A DNA stretch of 64,000 nucleotides, from contig CM061918.1 in NCBI GenBank assembly GCA_031002005.1, positions 42,164,947 to 42,228,946 on the forward strand. The letters are read 5' to 3'. This document shows positions 35,742 to 47,999 of the stretch, in pieces; within the stretch, counting starts at the first letter, position 1, and every line of letters begins with the position of its first letter. The position numbers and the translations under genes were made by a program. The notes under the pieces were generated by a model, which saw nothing but the letters and a program-made list of their open reading frames with translations, did no database searches and had not been told where the DNA came from. Origin of the DNA: Vandiemenella viatica (lineage: Eukaryota > Arthropoda > Insecta > Orthoptera > Morabidae).

Positions 35742-37680
35742 TCTTATATCTTTAAACGAGCAATTCTTGTATATATATATTTCGGAAACGGCTGTGACGA
35801 TTTGGATGAAATTTGGTATTTAGATAATGTTTTGACTTTTAAGATTACCTGAATAGTTGTCTTCCCTACTAAAAAGCGAGTTTACAAAATGTGAACAATT
35901 TTGTCACTCCGTATATCGAAAACGGCAGTAGCGCCATCTCGTAGACAATTCAGGTACCAGAAAGCCTACAAATAGATTTTCTTTGATTCCAATGAATAAG
36001 TAAACGAACAGTTCTTGTATAGTGGCTGACCCGTGGAAATATTAGCACTGCAAGTTCAATTGTAAAACATTTAAAAAGAAAGATAATGAACTCTGCTGCC
36101 ACCATTCAGCTTTGAACCCCTTGTAATTGACTTTGTTTTAGTGTTGTGTGCGTGGGATGGCGTAGCAGGGAAATGTCAGCGGTCTCTGTTTCCTGCGAAG
36201 GTTTTGTCACCGTGAAAATGTCGACGATGGTTTTATCAGAGGTGATAACTTTACAGAAACTTCTTTGAAATTAATATCACCGGTACCAGTTATAAAGTAA
36301 TCGTTTACTTTTTGACTATAAATAGTGGTTGTTAGTTAGCCATTAAATACTACCACCTTAATTATAAAACATCTTTCGATTTCTGTTCAATATACAAGAT
36401 TTCGAGTAGAGTTTGATAATAAAGTGCATAATTAAATATTAATACATCTACAAATTTCTGAAAAGCCGCGTGCGAGTGCACATACGAAAAAACTGGTTCT
36501 GATAAATAGAATCTTGCCTTTTGAATCGTCTGACCTTGTGCTTTATTGTTTATAACGAAGGTTACTTCTTATGGGAATTGTTTTATTATCATTTTGAAAT
36601 GCTGATCAGAAGATGTGAGATTACTGCGAGGTATGAGCATAGTTTTATCGGAGTGAATAAATATAGCACAGATGATGTTCTATTGACGTCACAACCTGAT
36701 GATGAATTCTCATAGTACTCGATGAAACATATCGAAAATAAATAATAAATTTTCTTGGTTTTCGAGATATAGCATGTCAAAAATCAGTTATAGGTATAGT
36801 TCCTTGTGCTTTTGGCGACGTTCTTTTGGCCAGGCCGTATTTCAACCTAACAAAAAAAACCCACTAGGTACAAAATAAAACATTGAAAGTACATTTCCAC
36901 CATATAGACATAGTGCTTGGTGGATTTTTTTCTGGTCCAGGACGGATCTAATCCAAACCTCTTCACTTTTGAGATATAACATCCCAGAACTAAGTGAGAT
37001 ATCAGAAAAATAAATTCCTCATTTTCGATTTGTCTCGACGAGTTTCATACGAATTCATCAAACTTGGCTATGGCGAAATTTGTCTTCTGGTTCAGGTCGC
37101 ATTTCAACCAACCACGTCAATTTTGAGATACGATATCTTGAGAACTAAGCGAAATATTTTAAAAAAATATATTTTTTACCTTCAATTTTTCTCGTCGAGT
37201 TAGATAAGAATCCATCATCAAGGGTTATCGTAGAATCCTTTGAATTACCACAAATCTCGCACCATTAATTAATACCAAACTGGCATTAAAATTTCTGTTT
37301 AACATATTAATAGAATTTTTTTTTTTTTTTTAAAGCAATTTGTGAGGCCGTCTCTCAAATGGATCTAGCGATTTGGATGAAATTTCACATGTAGATAACG
37401 TTTTGATTTTCAAGTTTTTAACACGATTTTTTATTTTTTTTAAAAAAAGGAGCAACTTTTGTATTTGGTTTCTCGAAAACGGCTCTAACCTCATTACGTA
37501 GAAGGTTCAGGTACCAGTAAGCCTACTGTTGTTAGTTAAACTTCTCTTTGGTTAACTGTGCACCTCAAAACGCCTAGGAAGCCTTCAAGCCTTATACTTT
37601 AATCAAACTTTACTCGAAATCTTGGATACTGAACAGAAATCGAAAGATACCGAGCGAAGATCGGTCACCCAGGTACTATA
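35742..37680 (+). repeat. Helitron-like insect repeat
   Basis: The start TCTTATATCTTTAAACGAGC and the following TTTCGGAAACGGCTGTGACG are features I associate with a widespread insect repeat. The end has a hairpin ACCGA-gcgaaga-TCGGT (37649-37665) followed by CACCCAGGTACT. Interior segments of about 150-200 bp repeat imperfectly (GAGATATA...AACTAAG near 36763, 36970 and 37121; CGAAAACGGC near 35920 and 37480). No coding capacity. Assignment to Helitrons is tentative. Confidence 0.45.
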
Positions 37681-39640
37681 ACTTTATACTTAATCGAAAT
37701 CAATGAATAAGGTGTCATTTTAAAGAATATGGTCACCACTTTGGTCATATAATATTTTTAAGAAAGGAATTTTTCAGAATTCGACCCTTAAAGGGCAAAA
37801 ATGTCAATACTTCTAAAATGCTGTTTTGTGTGTTACAAGTCATTTATCTCCCTAGATACCTATCTTAAATTGTTTAATCATTTTAAAGATTAAGATTTTC
37901 GCTTTGATGACATCATATATTAAGACAGGAATTTTTCGTAATTCCACCGGTAAAGGGCAAAAATGTCAATATTTCTAAAATGCGTATTTTGTGTCTCAAG
38001 CCATTTATCTTTTTGGATATCTAAACGAAATCAATAAATGAAGTAGAATTATGAAGAGTGATGTCTGAGCTTTGGTGAAACCATATATTAAGAAAGATAT
38101 TTTTTTGGAATTCAACCCTTAAAGGGAAAAAGTATAAATGGTTCTACAATGCATTTTTGTGTCACGAGCCATTTATCTCCATTAATATACTGGGTGATTC
38201 ATGAAGATTTGCAGCTATTTTAATATGTTATTCTACAAGTAAAACTAAAGAAAACGTTCATATAGCCATAGGTCTGCAAATGTTTAGTTACGGCTAATAA
38301 AAGATTTTGCCTGAAATTTAGCAACCTTGCTAATATGAAGCCATCGCAAAACTGTACAAGGTTACAGTAAAGTACGATTTCCATTTATTTTGTTGTTATT
38401 GATCTGGTGAATGTAATAAAGCAAGTCCCAGACCTGTATCTGCAGTAGTTTTCCAGAAATTCCAGAGAAGCAAAGAAACAATTTGGGAAATTTGTAATTT
38501 ACTTGGCCCAATTTTGACTACTGCATAAAGTTTTTCAACAGAAGTTGTAGAGAATTTAATTTTGGAAAATGATGGTAGCAAAGTTAACTAAAACTGTATG
38601 AATGTGTCAGATAATCTGCTTTTATTAATACCATAGCTGAGTGTTAAGGAAGTAGAACACTGTAGTTAATAAATTACAAGTTTTCCCAAATTATTTCTTT
38701 GCTTCTCTGGAAAACTACGGCAGACAAACGTCTGAGACTTGTTTTATTACATTCACCAGATCAATAACAACAAAATAAAAGGAAATTGTGTTTTATTGTA
38801 ACCTCGTACAGTTTTGTGATGGCTTCATATTAGCGAGGTTGCTAAATTTCAGGGAAAATCATTTATTAGCCATAACTCCGTAACTAAACATTTGCCGACC
38901 TACGTTTTTTACTTGTAGAATAACATATTAAAATATTTGTCTATCTTCGTGAATCACCCTGTATTATTCTAAGAATTAAGGTCTCTGCTGTGTCATGTTT
39001 TAAGAAAGGACAAAAATATCAGTATTTCAAAAATGCATTTTTTGTGTCTTTTATCTCCCTTGATAATTAAACAAAATTGATAAATGAGGTATCATTTTAA
39101 AGAATGTCATAATGTCTTCGGATCCGTTACACCATATTTTAAGAAAAGAATGTTTTAAAACTCACCCTTAAAGGTAGAAACTATTAATATTTCTACAATG
39201 CCTTTTTTTTTTGTCCTGAGCCATTTATCTACCTTGGTACCTAACTGAAATCGATAAATGAGGTATCGTTTTAAATATTAAAGTATCCACTTTGTTCACA
39301 TCATATTTTAAGAATTTTCTCCAAACTCATCCCTTAAATGGCAAAAAATCATCATTTCTGATTTTTTTTTACCTCATTTGATGCCTAACCAAAATCGATA
39401 AATGAGGTATCATTTTAGAGACCAAGATGTCACACCATATTTTATAAAAGGAATTTTTTGGAATTCGTCCCTTAAAGGGCAAAAGTATCAATATTATTTC
39501 TACAACGTGTTTATTATTTTTAATTACGAGCCATTTATCTCCTTCGATACCTAACTGAAATCAATAAATGACATATCGTTTTAAAGATTAAGGTCTCCAG
39601 TTAGGTAAAATTATAAATGAAGAAAGATTTTTTCGGAACT
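37660..39640 (+). repeat. Tandem array of about 165-bp units
   Basis: The unit can be followed by CCCTTAAAGGGCAAAAA, then ATTTCTAAAATGC, GAGCCATTTATCTCC, ATCGATAAATGAGGTATCAT and a CATATTTTAAGAAAGGAATT segment. The CCCTTAAAGGG anchor falls near 37785, 37946, 38116, 39165, 39331 and 39468, with one truncated unit near 39000. Spacing is about 140-170 bp. Units are diverged. The array is split by the long-inverted-repeat element at 38190-38961. Confidence 0.85.
38190..38961. mobile_element. Foldback element with about 300-bp inverted repeats
   Basis: The arms 38190-38490 and about 38660-38961 are inverted copies (CTGGGTGATTCATGAAGATT against the inverse CAGGGTGATTCACGAAGATA, then TTTTAATATGTTATTCTACA and onward). 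TA flanks both ends (38188-38189 and 38962-38963). There is no transposase. Insertion within a tandem-repeat unit confirms mobility. Confidence 0.85.
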
Positions 39641-40082
39641 TGATGCTGAAAGTTGTTGCGCATATAAGAGCTGGGAGACAAGTCCCTAGATTGCAGCAGC
39701 AGATATTAAAGAGATGTCAATAAACTGTTTTTTATACAATAAGTAGCTTTTTGGATAATTTTTTTCTGTTACAGAAACATTTTTGTTTTGCTATACAATT
39801 ACAGTGTAAACATTTAATTGGCACAGCAACACATATCACAGAGATGTTGATATGATATGTGCATTTTGTTCAGGTTGGTTGTATTATGTGAAGGTCAGTG
39901 ACAGTTTGTCATACATGCAGTGTGTTTTAAATTCCCTAACTGTTTCATAATATGTTGTCATTATTTTGATGCATACCTATTATACTAAACAAATAAATAT
40001 TTGCTACAAAATTGCGGCTCTACTTTTCATTGTATTACAAGCATTTAGCCTCACTATTCATCAATTTTATTCGTGAAATTTT

Positions 40083-40098
40083 TGCACGGGTCGTCTAG
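40083..40098 (+). repeat. Helitron-type 3' end motif
   Basis: GCACGGGTCGTCTAG followed by T resembles the conserved 3' end (CTAG|T after a GC-rich stem) of common insect Helitrons. No matching 5' end was established. Confidence 0.3.
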
Positions 40099-40724
40099 TT
40101 CATTGAAATGAGGCATTAAATGAGTTAGGAAGACTATCAAGCAGTATGGGTAAAAATGCCAATACCATAATTATGGAAACGTGGAATTAAATTCCAAACC
40201 CATTTAGCTGTCTCAAGAAGGCTTTTGCTATCTTAAAAATATTTTCAGTTACCTATGCCTGTGAGTCATTATTTTGAGAAGTGAATAACATTAAAGATTT
40301 GCTTCAGAGCCGTTTGTCAGATGATTCCACTTCAGCTTGCAGTCTGCTAAAAGTAACAAAATATGAATCTAATTTCTACTTAAATGAATGGTTGTTATTT
40401 TTGCTTGGTATGGAAAAAATATCTTTCTGGTTGCAAATGTATAGTTTTAAGGTGATAGTGATTAATGGGAAAAGAAATAAAACTAAATATAAGTCATGAT
40501 TATTAGATGGCATGTCAAGGGCTTCATTCAAAATTTCTTTTGGAAAAAAAGGGACGTAAATCAATAAAGGTTTGCAGTCCCTGGTGTAGAAGATGGTTGC
40601 TAAACAGGAAACGGTTCTTTCGTGTGAATTTGCTTCGAGTATTGTGTTGTGAATCTTATGAATGGTTACGGATACTTATTTGAAGTTACTATCATTAATA
40701 TTCACAAAAATACAAAACTAAAAA

Positions 40725-40928
40725 GCTGCTGTGAGAAGGAGAATCTCACCCCATGAGAGACTGACTGCTATGCTAAGATTTCTAACAAGCCGGAGTCACG
40801 AAGATCTTACGTTCACAACTGAAACTGAAAAATACACACAACTATTAAGACGTAGACTTGTTCTGGAAGATACGATACAGGTAAGAGATGCATTCAAGAT
40901 GTACTTTAATAACCAAGGAGCCATCTAA
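40725..40928 (+). pseudogene. HARBI1-like transposase fragment
   Basis: The frame reads RRRISPHERLTAMLRFLTSR followed by SHEDLTF, then, after a segment without homology, TIQVRDAFKMYFNNQGAI. The first part matches the LALTLRFLATG-type Harbinger segment and the last the VRxxFxxYFNxxGAV segment farther along the protein. The middle, with catalytic residues, is gone. It faces the MADF-like exon at 41082. Confidence 0.6.
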
Positions 40929-41081
40929 GGACACCATAAGTGTTTTAGGAGAAAACAAAATATTTTTGAAGTGAATAATTATTAATTAATTATTGTATTT
41001 GGCACTACTAGTCTATAACTATTAAATGAATCTATTTTTCTGTATATTTGTTCTGTTAATTTGCAGTAGTTAACAACTTAC

Positions 41082-41249
41082 CTCAATTTCTGAATCATCA
41101 TCTACATTGCTGATTGTTTCTCTTGGACTTTCCTCATAATTTAAGAATGAAAGAAGATTGAAATTCCACAGAGGAGGTTCATAAATATAATAGGCACCAG
41201 CCCCAGACTGTGCCAACTTCTTAACATTTATCAACCCTTTTACGAAACA
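41082..41249 (-). pseudogene. MADF (Myb/SANT-like) exon of a Harbinger-type element
   Basis: On the minus strand the exon follows the acceptor ttctttttcgttcag and ends ATTGAG|GTAAGT. It reads KKLAQSGAGAYYIYEPPLWN, then LLSFLNYEESPRETISNVDD, the C-terminal half of a MADF DNA-binding domain with the common KSGAGA...PLWxF pattern and an acidic linker. PIF-Harbinger elements carry such a Myb/SANT-like protein beside the transposase, which helps transposase reach DNA. The open frame and good splice sites mean it might instead belong to a domesticated gene, but no further exon was found. Confidence 0.55.
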
Positions 41250-42997
41250 CTGAACGAAAAAGAACATTTTTTTCTTCTCGGAACCGTTTCCTATTATCTC
41301 CAAGATCCACTTCCTTATATTTAGCAACCAAAACATATACTTGATTTTCTTATTTTGGTCTTTTGACTTAACTTGCCACAGCAAGGATAACTAAGGTACA
41401 ACACTTCATGTGATAACTGTCATAAATTCAACACGTCTCATTCAGTTTAGGTAAAATGTCACTAAAAGCCCACACACATTGTTTTGTACGAAACGTTTTA
41501 CCTGCTAAAATAAAACGTCCGTCATGACGTTACATGAAGATCGATCTTAAGAAGGGAAAGGAGGTGCGACTTTTATACTTCTGTCTGCCTGCAGATAATC
41601 AAGATTGGTTTTGTTCAGTTGCAAGACTAACAGGGTTTAACAATAATGTGGGTTTATGCCATATTCTAGGAATTTAGAAAAGTTCTATATTAGGCAGATC
41701 ATCGGTATCACAGAAACTTGCTGTGCTAAACACAAATGCAACCTTTGTTGCAGCTACAGAAATTCAAGCTCTGAAAAAATGTCTTTGCTTATAAAAGGGA
41801 CTTTGAAAATGTGAATGTGCTGGAGTGGACCCTTTACTTCTAGGAACCTGTTGTGAAAGAAACTGTGGAAATATGATTTCATGACACCATTAATATGGTA
41901 ACTGAGAGGGCTGCATGTACAAACAGTTGATCTGAGATGTTTGTGCTCTGATGTGCGCTCACATGCCTTTAAGTCATCCGAGTAAGAAAATATCTCAAGG
42001 CTGTCAAAAAATTGAGGTGACGTCACATATTACATCCTCTGACATGAAACCAGTGCAAGACAATTTTTTTGTCATTATAATTTTTAAAAATCTAAAAAAG
42101 GGTTTCTTTTACATGTCCCCTTTTTCTTATGTTGATTAATTTCTGTCTCTCAATTGATATTTCTGATAATGATATTATCCAGCGATGCATATCACCACCT
42201 CCAATGGTCAATTCATCCTAAATGTAGTTGTGCTGAACGTAGGCACTTGCGTGAACTCGGTAACGTTTCTATCATGTCCTGAAACATTGTTATTTTTATA
42301 TATGTGAATTATATTTTTTGTTATTGCTGCCCTCCTTTCAACTTTGAGTGTTTGGTGTAATTTATCTTTCCTTACAATATAAATATGAACACCATTAATT
42401 GACACACAGAAGTCTTTATCTTATTGACACATGGAGACTGTCACTATCAATCCTCGCAGAGGTGCAGCAAGTTCACGGGTGGCAGCAGAAACTGAGTGGT
42501 AGAGCTGTGTAGAACGGAGTGGAGCTTGTTCAGAGCCATGATGCATATTGGTCAGGTGGCAATGGACCACATACACAGCCACCCGATGGATGTTACATGA
42601 ACCCATCCATGCGATGGTCTGATCTTTTCAAAAACTCGTGCTTCATAAAGAGGACAGAGCACATCATGTCCTTTCATGTACTTTTATAACATCATCCAGC
42701 TGCAAATCCATGAAAGCTACATTGCAATAAATGAACTGGGCAGCAGTAAACTGAACCAGTGATAAAATTGTTTTCACAGATATGCTAGCACACTTAATTG
42801 GCATGTTTAATTTGCTCTTTTAAGTTTTGATGGCATTTAACACTTTAAGTACCGTAATACATTACTGGAGGGGGGAAAACTGCTTATGGAATAAATTTAA
42901 TTCTTTTGTGATGAAGGTAATATACTGAAAAGAAGATTCTGTGCAAGAATTCATCTGCTCTTTTTTTAATACAGTCCCTTTTGAGATCTCCCCCCAG

Positions 42998-43139
42998 CAG
43001 TAGCGTATCTAGGTTCACAAGGCCCTCGCCCATTTGCCCTGAAGGCCCAAGCTGTGCTTAGGGGCCCCCAGAGCATTGGAGCCCCTTCTGGGGGGCCTGG
43101 TGCACTGCACCGCCTATCCCTATGGTAGCTACGCTCCTG
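42998..43139. mobile_element. Short MITE, hAT-like ends
   Basis: The ends CAGTAGCGTATCTAGG and, inverted, CAGGAGCGTAGCTACC form short terminal repeats. The interior is GC-rich (AAGGCCCTCGCCC, GGGGGGCCTGGTGCACTGCA). No coding. An 8-bp duplication is not evident. Confidence 0.5.
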
Positions 43140-43315
43140 ATACCAGAGATATATATATTTTAAGGTTTGGAAGTATTATGGGGCCAATCAGCTTAGAGGA
43201 AGGGGTTGAAGTCTCAACTGAAACCCACACGTAAAATGCAGCTGGTAACAAAACTCCATAGACTGCAGCACCTGTCATAAGCTTGTGAACAATTTGATTC
43301 CCCCTATATTTCAGG

Positions 43316-43670
43316 GAAAAGGTTGCGTGGTCAGACGAGTCACAATTCCAGTTGTAACCTGCTGATGGTAGGGTTTGTGTGGCGCAGACCCCGAGGCCAT
43401 GAATCCAGGATATCAGAAAGAGAATGTGTAAGTTAATGTATCTTTTCTGGTGTGGACTGCGTTTACTTTGCATAGGCCACAACCTATGGTCAAAGTGAAG
43501 TGACCATTGATTGGAAATGGTTATTTTAAGCTACCTGGAGACCATTTGCAGCTATTCATGGCCTTAAATTCCCAAACAGCAATGGACTTTTTTTTCCAGA
43601 AAGGCGCCATATCACTGAGTCAAAATCGTTCACGATTGGTTTGAGGAAAATAATGGAGAATTCCAGGGAT
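43316..43670 (+). pseudogene. Tc1-like transposase fragment
   Basis: The translation gives VAWSDESQFQL, a stop, then PADGRVCVWRRPREAMNPGY, the first catalytic region of Tc1 transposases. Farther on, in another frame, it shows the remains of the second catalytic block and a DWFEENNGEFQG-like end. Heavily degraded, without recognised terminal repeats. Confidence 0.6.
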
Positions 43671-44026
43671 GATTATGAATTTTTTAATTTCCTAAGTAAG
43701 GAAAGGGATGAAGTAAAATCTAACAAACTAGTTAATCTTCATAAGCTCTATTTATTATAAAATATGTGGCATATGCAGATACTGGGTATAAAGCAATTTC
43801 TCGTTTGGTGTAGATGAGAGATAAATACAAGGAAATTAACCAGTTTTAGACTTTTCTTATGATTTGTGGGTAACTCCGTATCTTTTTACAAAATTTCAGG
43901 TTTCTATGAGTACGGTAAGTGATTTAGAGTTTTAAATGGTCATCGGTGAGTGAATGACGATGTGAAATTTGCAGAGGAACAGCTTCCAAAATAAAAACAG
44001 AACAAAACAAAATTCAATGTGTTTTA

Positions 44027-45337
44027 CGAGGTGTGTTCAAAAAAAGACCGAACTAATTAAATAACGCGCAAACGGTTGCAGGTAAAATTCTCAGACTACC
44101 GTGCACACTAGCGGCATCTTTCGGAAAGAGATTGCAGCTTGCCGCACTCCGGTCGCTGCATTAGTTAACGAACGACAACCAATTGAGTGAGGTCGTGCGC
44201 AGAGTGCTCGTCGTATTAGTAAGAAAGCGAGAATGAAGGAATTTGAGGATCAACGCGTCTGTGTGAAATTTTGTGTCAAATTTGGGAAAACTTTTACTGA
44301 AACATTTCAAATGCTTAATAAAGCATACGGGGATGACTATGAGCCGAACGCAGTGCTGTGAATGGTTTAAGCGCTTTAAGGAGTGCAGGAGTTCGGTTAC
44401 CGAAGATCCGAGATCTGGTCAACCTTCCACATCAACAGGCGATCACCATGTTGAGAGGGTTCGCACTGTGATTCGTGAAAATCGCCGCTTGACTGTCCGT
44501 GAGGTTGCTGAAGAAGTTGGCATAAGTTTAGGATCTTGCGCTCACATCCTGACAGAGAAACTTGGAATGCATCGTGTCAGTGCAAAAATGGTGCCGCGCT
44601 TATTGATGGATGATCAGAAAGAGAATCGAGCTAGGATCTATGAGGAGTTGCTTGAAAAAGCAAATGAGGACGCACAGGCGATGAAAGATGGGTTTATGGG
44701 TAAGATGCGGAAACGAAGAGGCAGTCTTCACAAGGACAAGGGGAAAGGATCTCCTCGATCAAAGAAAGCGCGGATGAGTCGGTCGAACATCAAGGTGATG
44801 ATGGTCGTGTTTTTTTATTGCAAGGGGGTTGTGCATAATGAATTTGTACCACGTGGTCAAGCGGTAAACAAGGAAGTCAACCAGAAAATTCTGACACGAT
44901 TGAGAGATGCTGTGCGTAGGAAAAGGCCTGAATTGTGGGAGAATCAGTCGTGGATGTTGCACCATGACAACGCACCCACTCACGCATCGTTGTTTGTCAC
45001 GAATTATCTGGCAAAACATCGCACTCCCGTTGTGCCTCAACCACCCTATTCTCCAGTCTTGACTCCGGCAGACATTTTTCTCTTCCGAAAACTGAAAAGG
45101 ACTTTCAAAGGACGTCGTTTCCAGACTATAGAAGAAATTCAAGACAATGCGACGAGAGAATTGCGCGCCGTCGGAGAAATTACATTCCAGGAGGCATTCC
45201 AAAACTGGAAGAAACGATGGCAACGGTGTATTGATAGTAAACGAGAGTACTTTAAAGGGGACAGTGTGTAAAAGTTTGTATGATGAGCAATAAAGCAATT
45301 ACAGCGGAAGTTCGGTCTTTTTTTTGAACACACCTCG
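44027..45337 (+). mobile_element. mariner element, nearly full length
   Basis: The terminal repeats are near-perfect (CGAGGTGTGTTCAAAAAAAG then ACCGAAC) with TA on both sides (44025-44026 and 45338-45339). A length of 1.31 kb is standard for mariner. Confidence 0.93.
44233..45271 (+). pseudogene. mariner transposase (DD34D), frameshifted
   Basis: ATG 44233 opens the N-terminal helix-turn-helix (MKEFEDQRVCVKFCVKFGKT), which stops near 44356. The frame from 44273 continues with QCCEWFKRFKECRSSVTEDP and RENRRLTVREVAEEVGISLG. Around 44670-44750 two compensating shifts hide the first catalytic block (TGDERWVYG lies in another frame). The second aspartate is in HHDNAPTH and the third is 34 residues later in PADIFLF, giving DD34D. 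The SPVLTP stretch replaces the usual SPDLAP. The C-terminus is WQRCIDSKREYFKGD. Inactive. Confidence 0.9.
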
Positions 45338-45790
45338 TATAAGCTTACTGATATCTAAGCATAACAGAAATTGGAATCGTGTAGCAGTACCCAGACTGGA
45401 GGTATTAAGTTACAAAAGTGATCAGAATCGTTTTGAGTATGCTGCATTGGTTCGACTTGGCAAGCCAACTGCCATGTGTCTAGATTCTGTTGGTACATAT
45501 ATGGAATTACATTTCGACTGCGAGAAGTACCAACTTTAAAGCAGATACTAATTTGAGGAGACACTTAACGTCTGAACTTGTGGACATGATATCAAAATGA
45601 AGCATACTCTGTTTTACTACTGGGACCATAGACCGCTTGAAACCCTTTCGAAATGCGACCAGTAATGTTTCCATGAATCGTGTTCGGCGAAAACTGGATA
45701 CTAATTTGTGGACCATTTTATCTTAGTTTCTCAGCTTTTCGTCACATTAAAATGAGTTGTATTTATTTACTCCTCGGGACATGGGATGTA

Positions 45791-46883
45791 CGAGGGTGGT
45801 CTGAAAAGTTCTCGAAATGGAATACAAGAAAACGAGTTACCTCACTGGAACTTTTTTTTTCAATTTAGTCTCCTTGCACAATAAAGCACTTGATTCAGTG
45901 TTATTCCAGTGCCTTGATCCCATCTCTAAAATTATATTCTCCCAGGCCTGCAAAATATCCGTTAACTTCGGCTGTCAGTTCTTTGTTTGAATAGTATCTC
46001 CGTTCACAGAGGAACATTCTGAGCCTGGGGAAGAGATGTAAGTCTGATGGGGCCAAGTCAGGCGGATGTGACAACAATTCGTTTCTTAGTTCTTGTATTA
46101 TTCCCATGACACTTGTGTCAGAGCGTGCATTGTATTGATGAAAAATGAATTTCTTCCTCGCCAAACCACGCCCTTTTCGCGTATCGTTTTCTGTAGTTGG
46201 TCCAGAGGCTAGCGTAGTATTGTCCCGTAATTATTTGACCAGTGGGAAGATAATCTACCTACAGAATCCCTTTCGCATCTGAGGAAACTGATGCCATGAC
46301 CTTTCCGCTGATCGTATTGCCTTTGCTTTCTTTGGCGGTGGTGAATCAACATGTTTCCACTGCTTTGACTATTGTTTTGTCTCTGGGATATAGATAGTAG
46401 TGGACCCAAGTTTCATCTGTGGTCACAAACTGGTGCAAAAAGTCTTGGTGGTTTCTCTGTAAAAAAGGGTCGAACATTGTTCGGGCATTTGAACTTGATC
46501 CGTTTATGATCGTGTGTTAAGAGTCGCGGCACTCATCTGTTACATAATTGTCTCATCCCCAATTCCACTTTTAAAATGTGATATGTCCGTTCAGATGACA
46601 TCCCTAACCTTAGCAATTTCTCGCACTTTCAGTCGGCGATCCTCCACGATAATGTTATGCAGTTTTGCAACAATTTCGGGGGTCATCATCATCTAAGCTA
46701 TCCCTACTAAATTTATATTCGTTTGCCCACTTCGAAACAATTGAATATGAAGGAGCTGAGTCCCCAAAATGAGCACTGACGCATCACATGTTTACTCCTG
46801 AAGAGCGACCTATTATCACGTGGAAACGTTGTGGTAGCAATAACACCTGCTGGTGATTCTGATAACTTTTCAAACCACCCTCG
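45791..46883 (-). mobile_element. Second mariner family element, minus orientation, degraded
   Basis: Ends CGAGGGTGGTCTGAAAAGTT (45791) and its inverse at 46864-46883, each flanked by TA (45789-45790 and 46884-46885). Minus-strand frames give the transposase C-terminal half at 46164-45901: HQYNARSDTSV, where the catalytic Asp is Tyr, HPPDLAPSDLHLFPRL, and NKELTAEVNGYFAGL. The N-terminal half is broken. It is a different family from the element at 44027. Confidence 0.88.
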
Positions 46884-47459
46884 TACATTGATTGAAAAAT
46901 CTCAATAAACTAAAATGGACACCAGTTTGCTGACATTTTATTTCTTGATTTATCATTTTTTCAACATCACATGAGATCAAACATACTTCATTACTCCACT
47001 GATCCAACCAGTAGTTTTTGGGAGAATTCCTTTCATCCAAACAGACATAGCGACACAAATTCTTTTTTTAAACAAATCTTAAATGTGGAGATTCTTCCAA
47101 TTTTTGATGACTTGATGTATTTTCAAACACAGTACAGAAATTTGCATATGGTAATGTCATTAAAGACGTGAGAATTGGCAATGGAAGAGCAGCGGAAAGC
47201 AGTTTTCGTAGAGGGCCTCATAGGCGTCTGCTGACTGTAGGGTATTAAAACGAGCCAGAAATGCGAGGTATACACAGTCAGTGACGTGTCGCCACAGTAG
47301 CAACTCCGACTTTCAGCTCACCTGATGATAACAGCGGAGGAAGCTGTCGAAACGTGGTGTTTGGCAGAAGAACTTATCCGGCAGAATAGCCGGGAAGAAT
47401 TTTTATCATTTGTCATTAAGGCCTAAGTGTGAGTGGAGACTTTCCCGGCGTACTGATGC

Positions 47460-47705
47460 AATAAATTCCTCTCGGGTGTCCAGCCGGATGGTGTTGTATG
47501 TATAAAAACGACGTTTCGACAGCTAGCTCTGCTGTCTTCATCAGCTATCAGGTCTCTTCTAGCTTTAGCAAGCTGACTGTCACCGCCTAGATTGGGTCTA
47601 GACCTAGGAGAGACCTGATACCTGACGAAGACAGCAGAACTAGCTGTCGAAACGTTGTGTTTACACAATACCATCTGGCTGAACACCCGAGAGAATTTTA
47701 TTATT
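47460..47705. mobile_element. Hairpin MITE with about 100-bp inverted repeats
   Basis: The two halves pair: CTCTCGGGTGTCCAGCCGGA, then CGTTTCGACAGCTAG, CTGCTGTCTTC and CAGGTCTC on the left, with the inverse order on the right. A related single copy of the GCTGTCGAAACGT core lies at about 47340-47400. Confidence 0.75.
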
Positions 47706-47999
47706 ACCATGAAGTGTACAGGAACTGTTATGACAGAGGTAGGTGATTATTTACGGTAAGTACACTTCCAAAAACAGTAGAGATAAAAAAAACTGATAGG
47801 TGTAATTTTGAATTGGAAATGTGATAAGACTATTCGATAAATAATTTAAAGTGATGAGCAGATAAGCATGTGCCATCTCCAGTATCTAAGAAGAGGATTT
47901 TATCATTCCATAGCAACTTGAAAGAGTAAAGGAATATAGGAGTAACGTCATTGATAATCTACTCGATATAAATATTACAGAATATTATGTATGATTATA

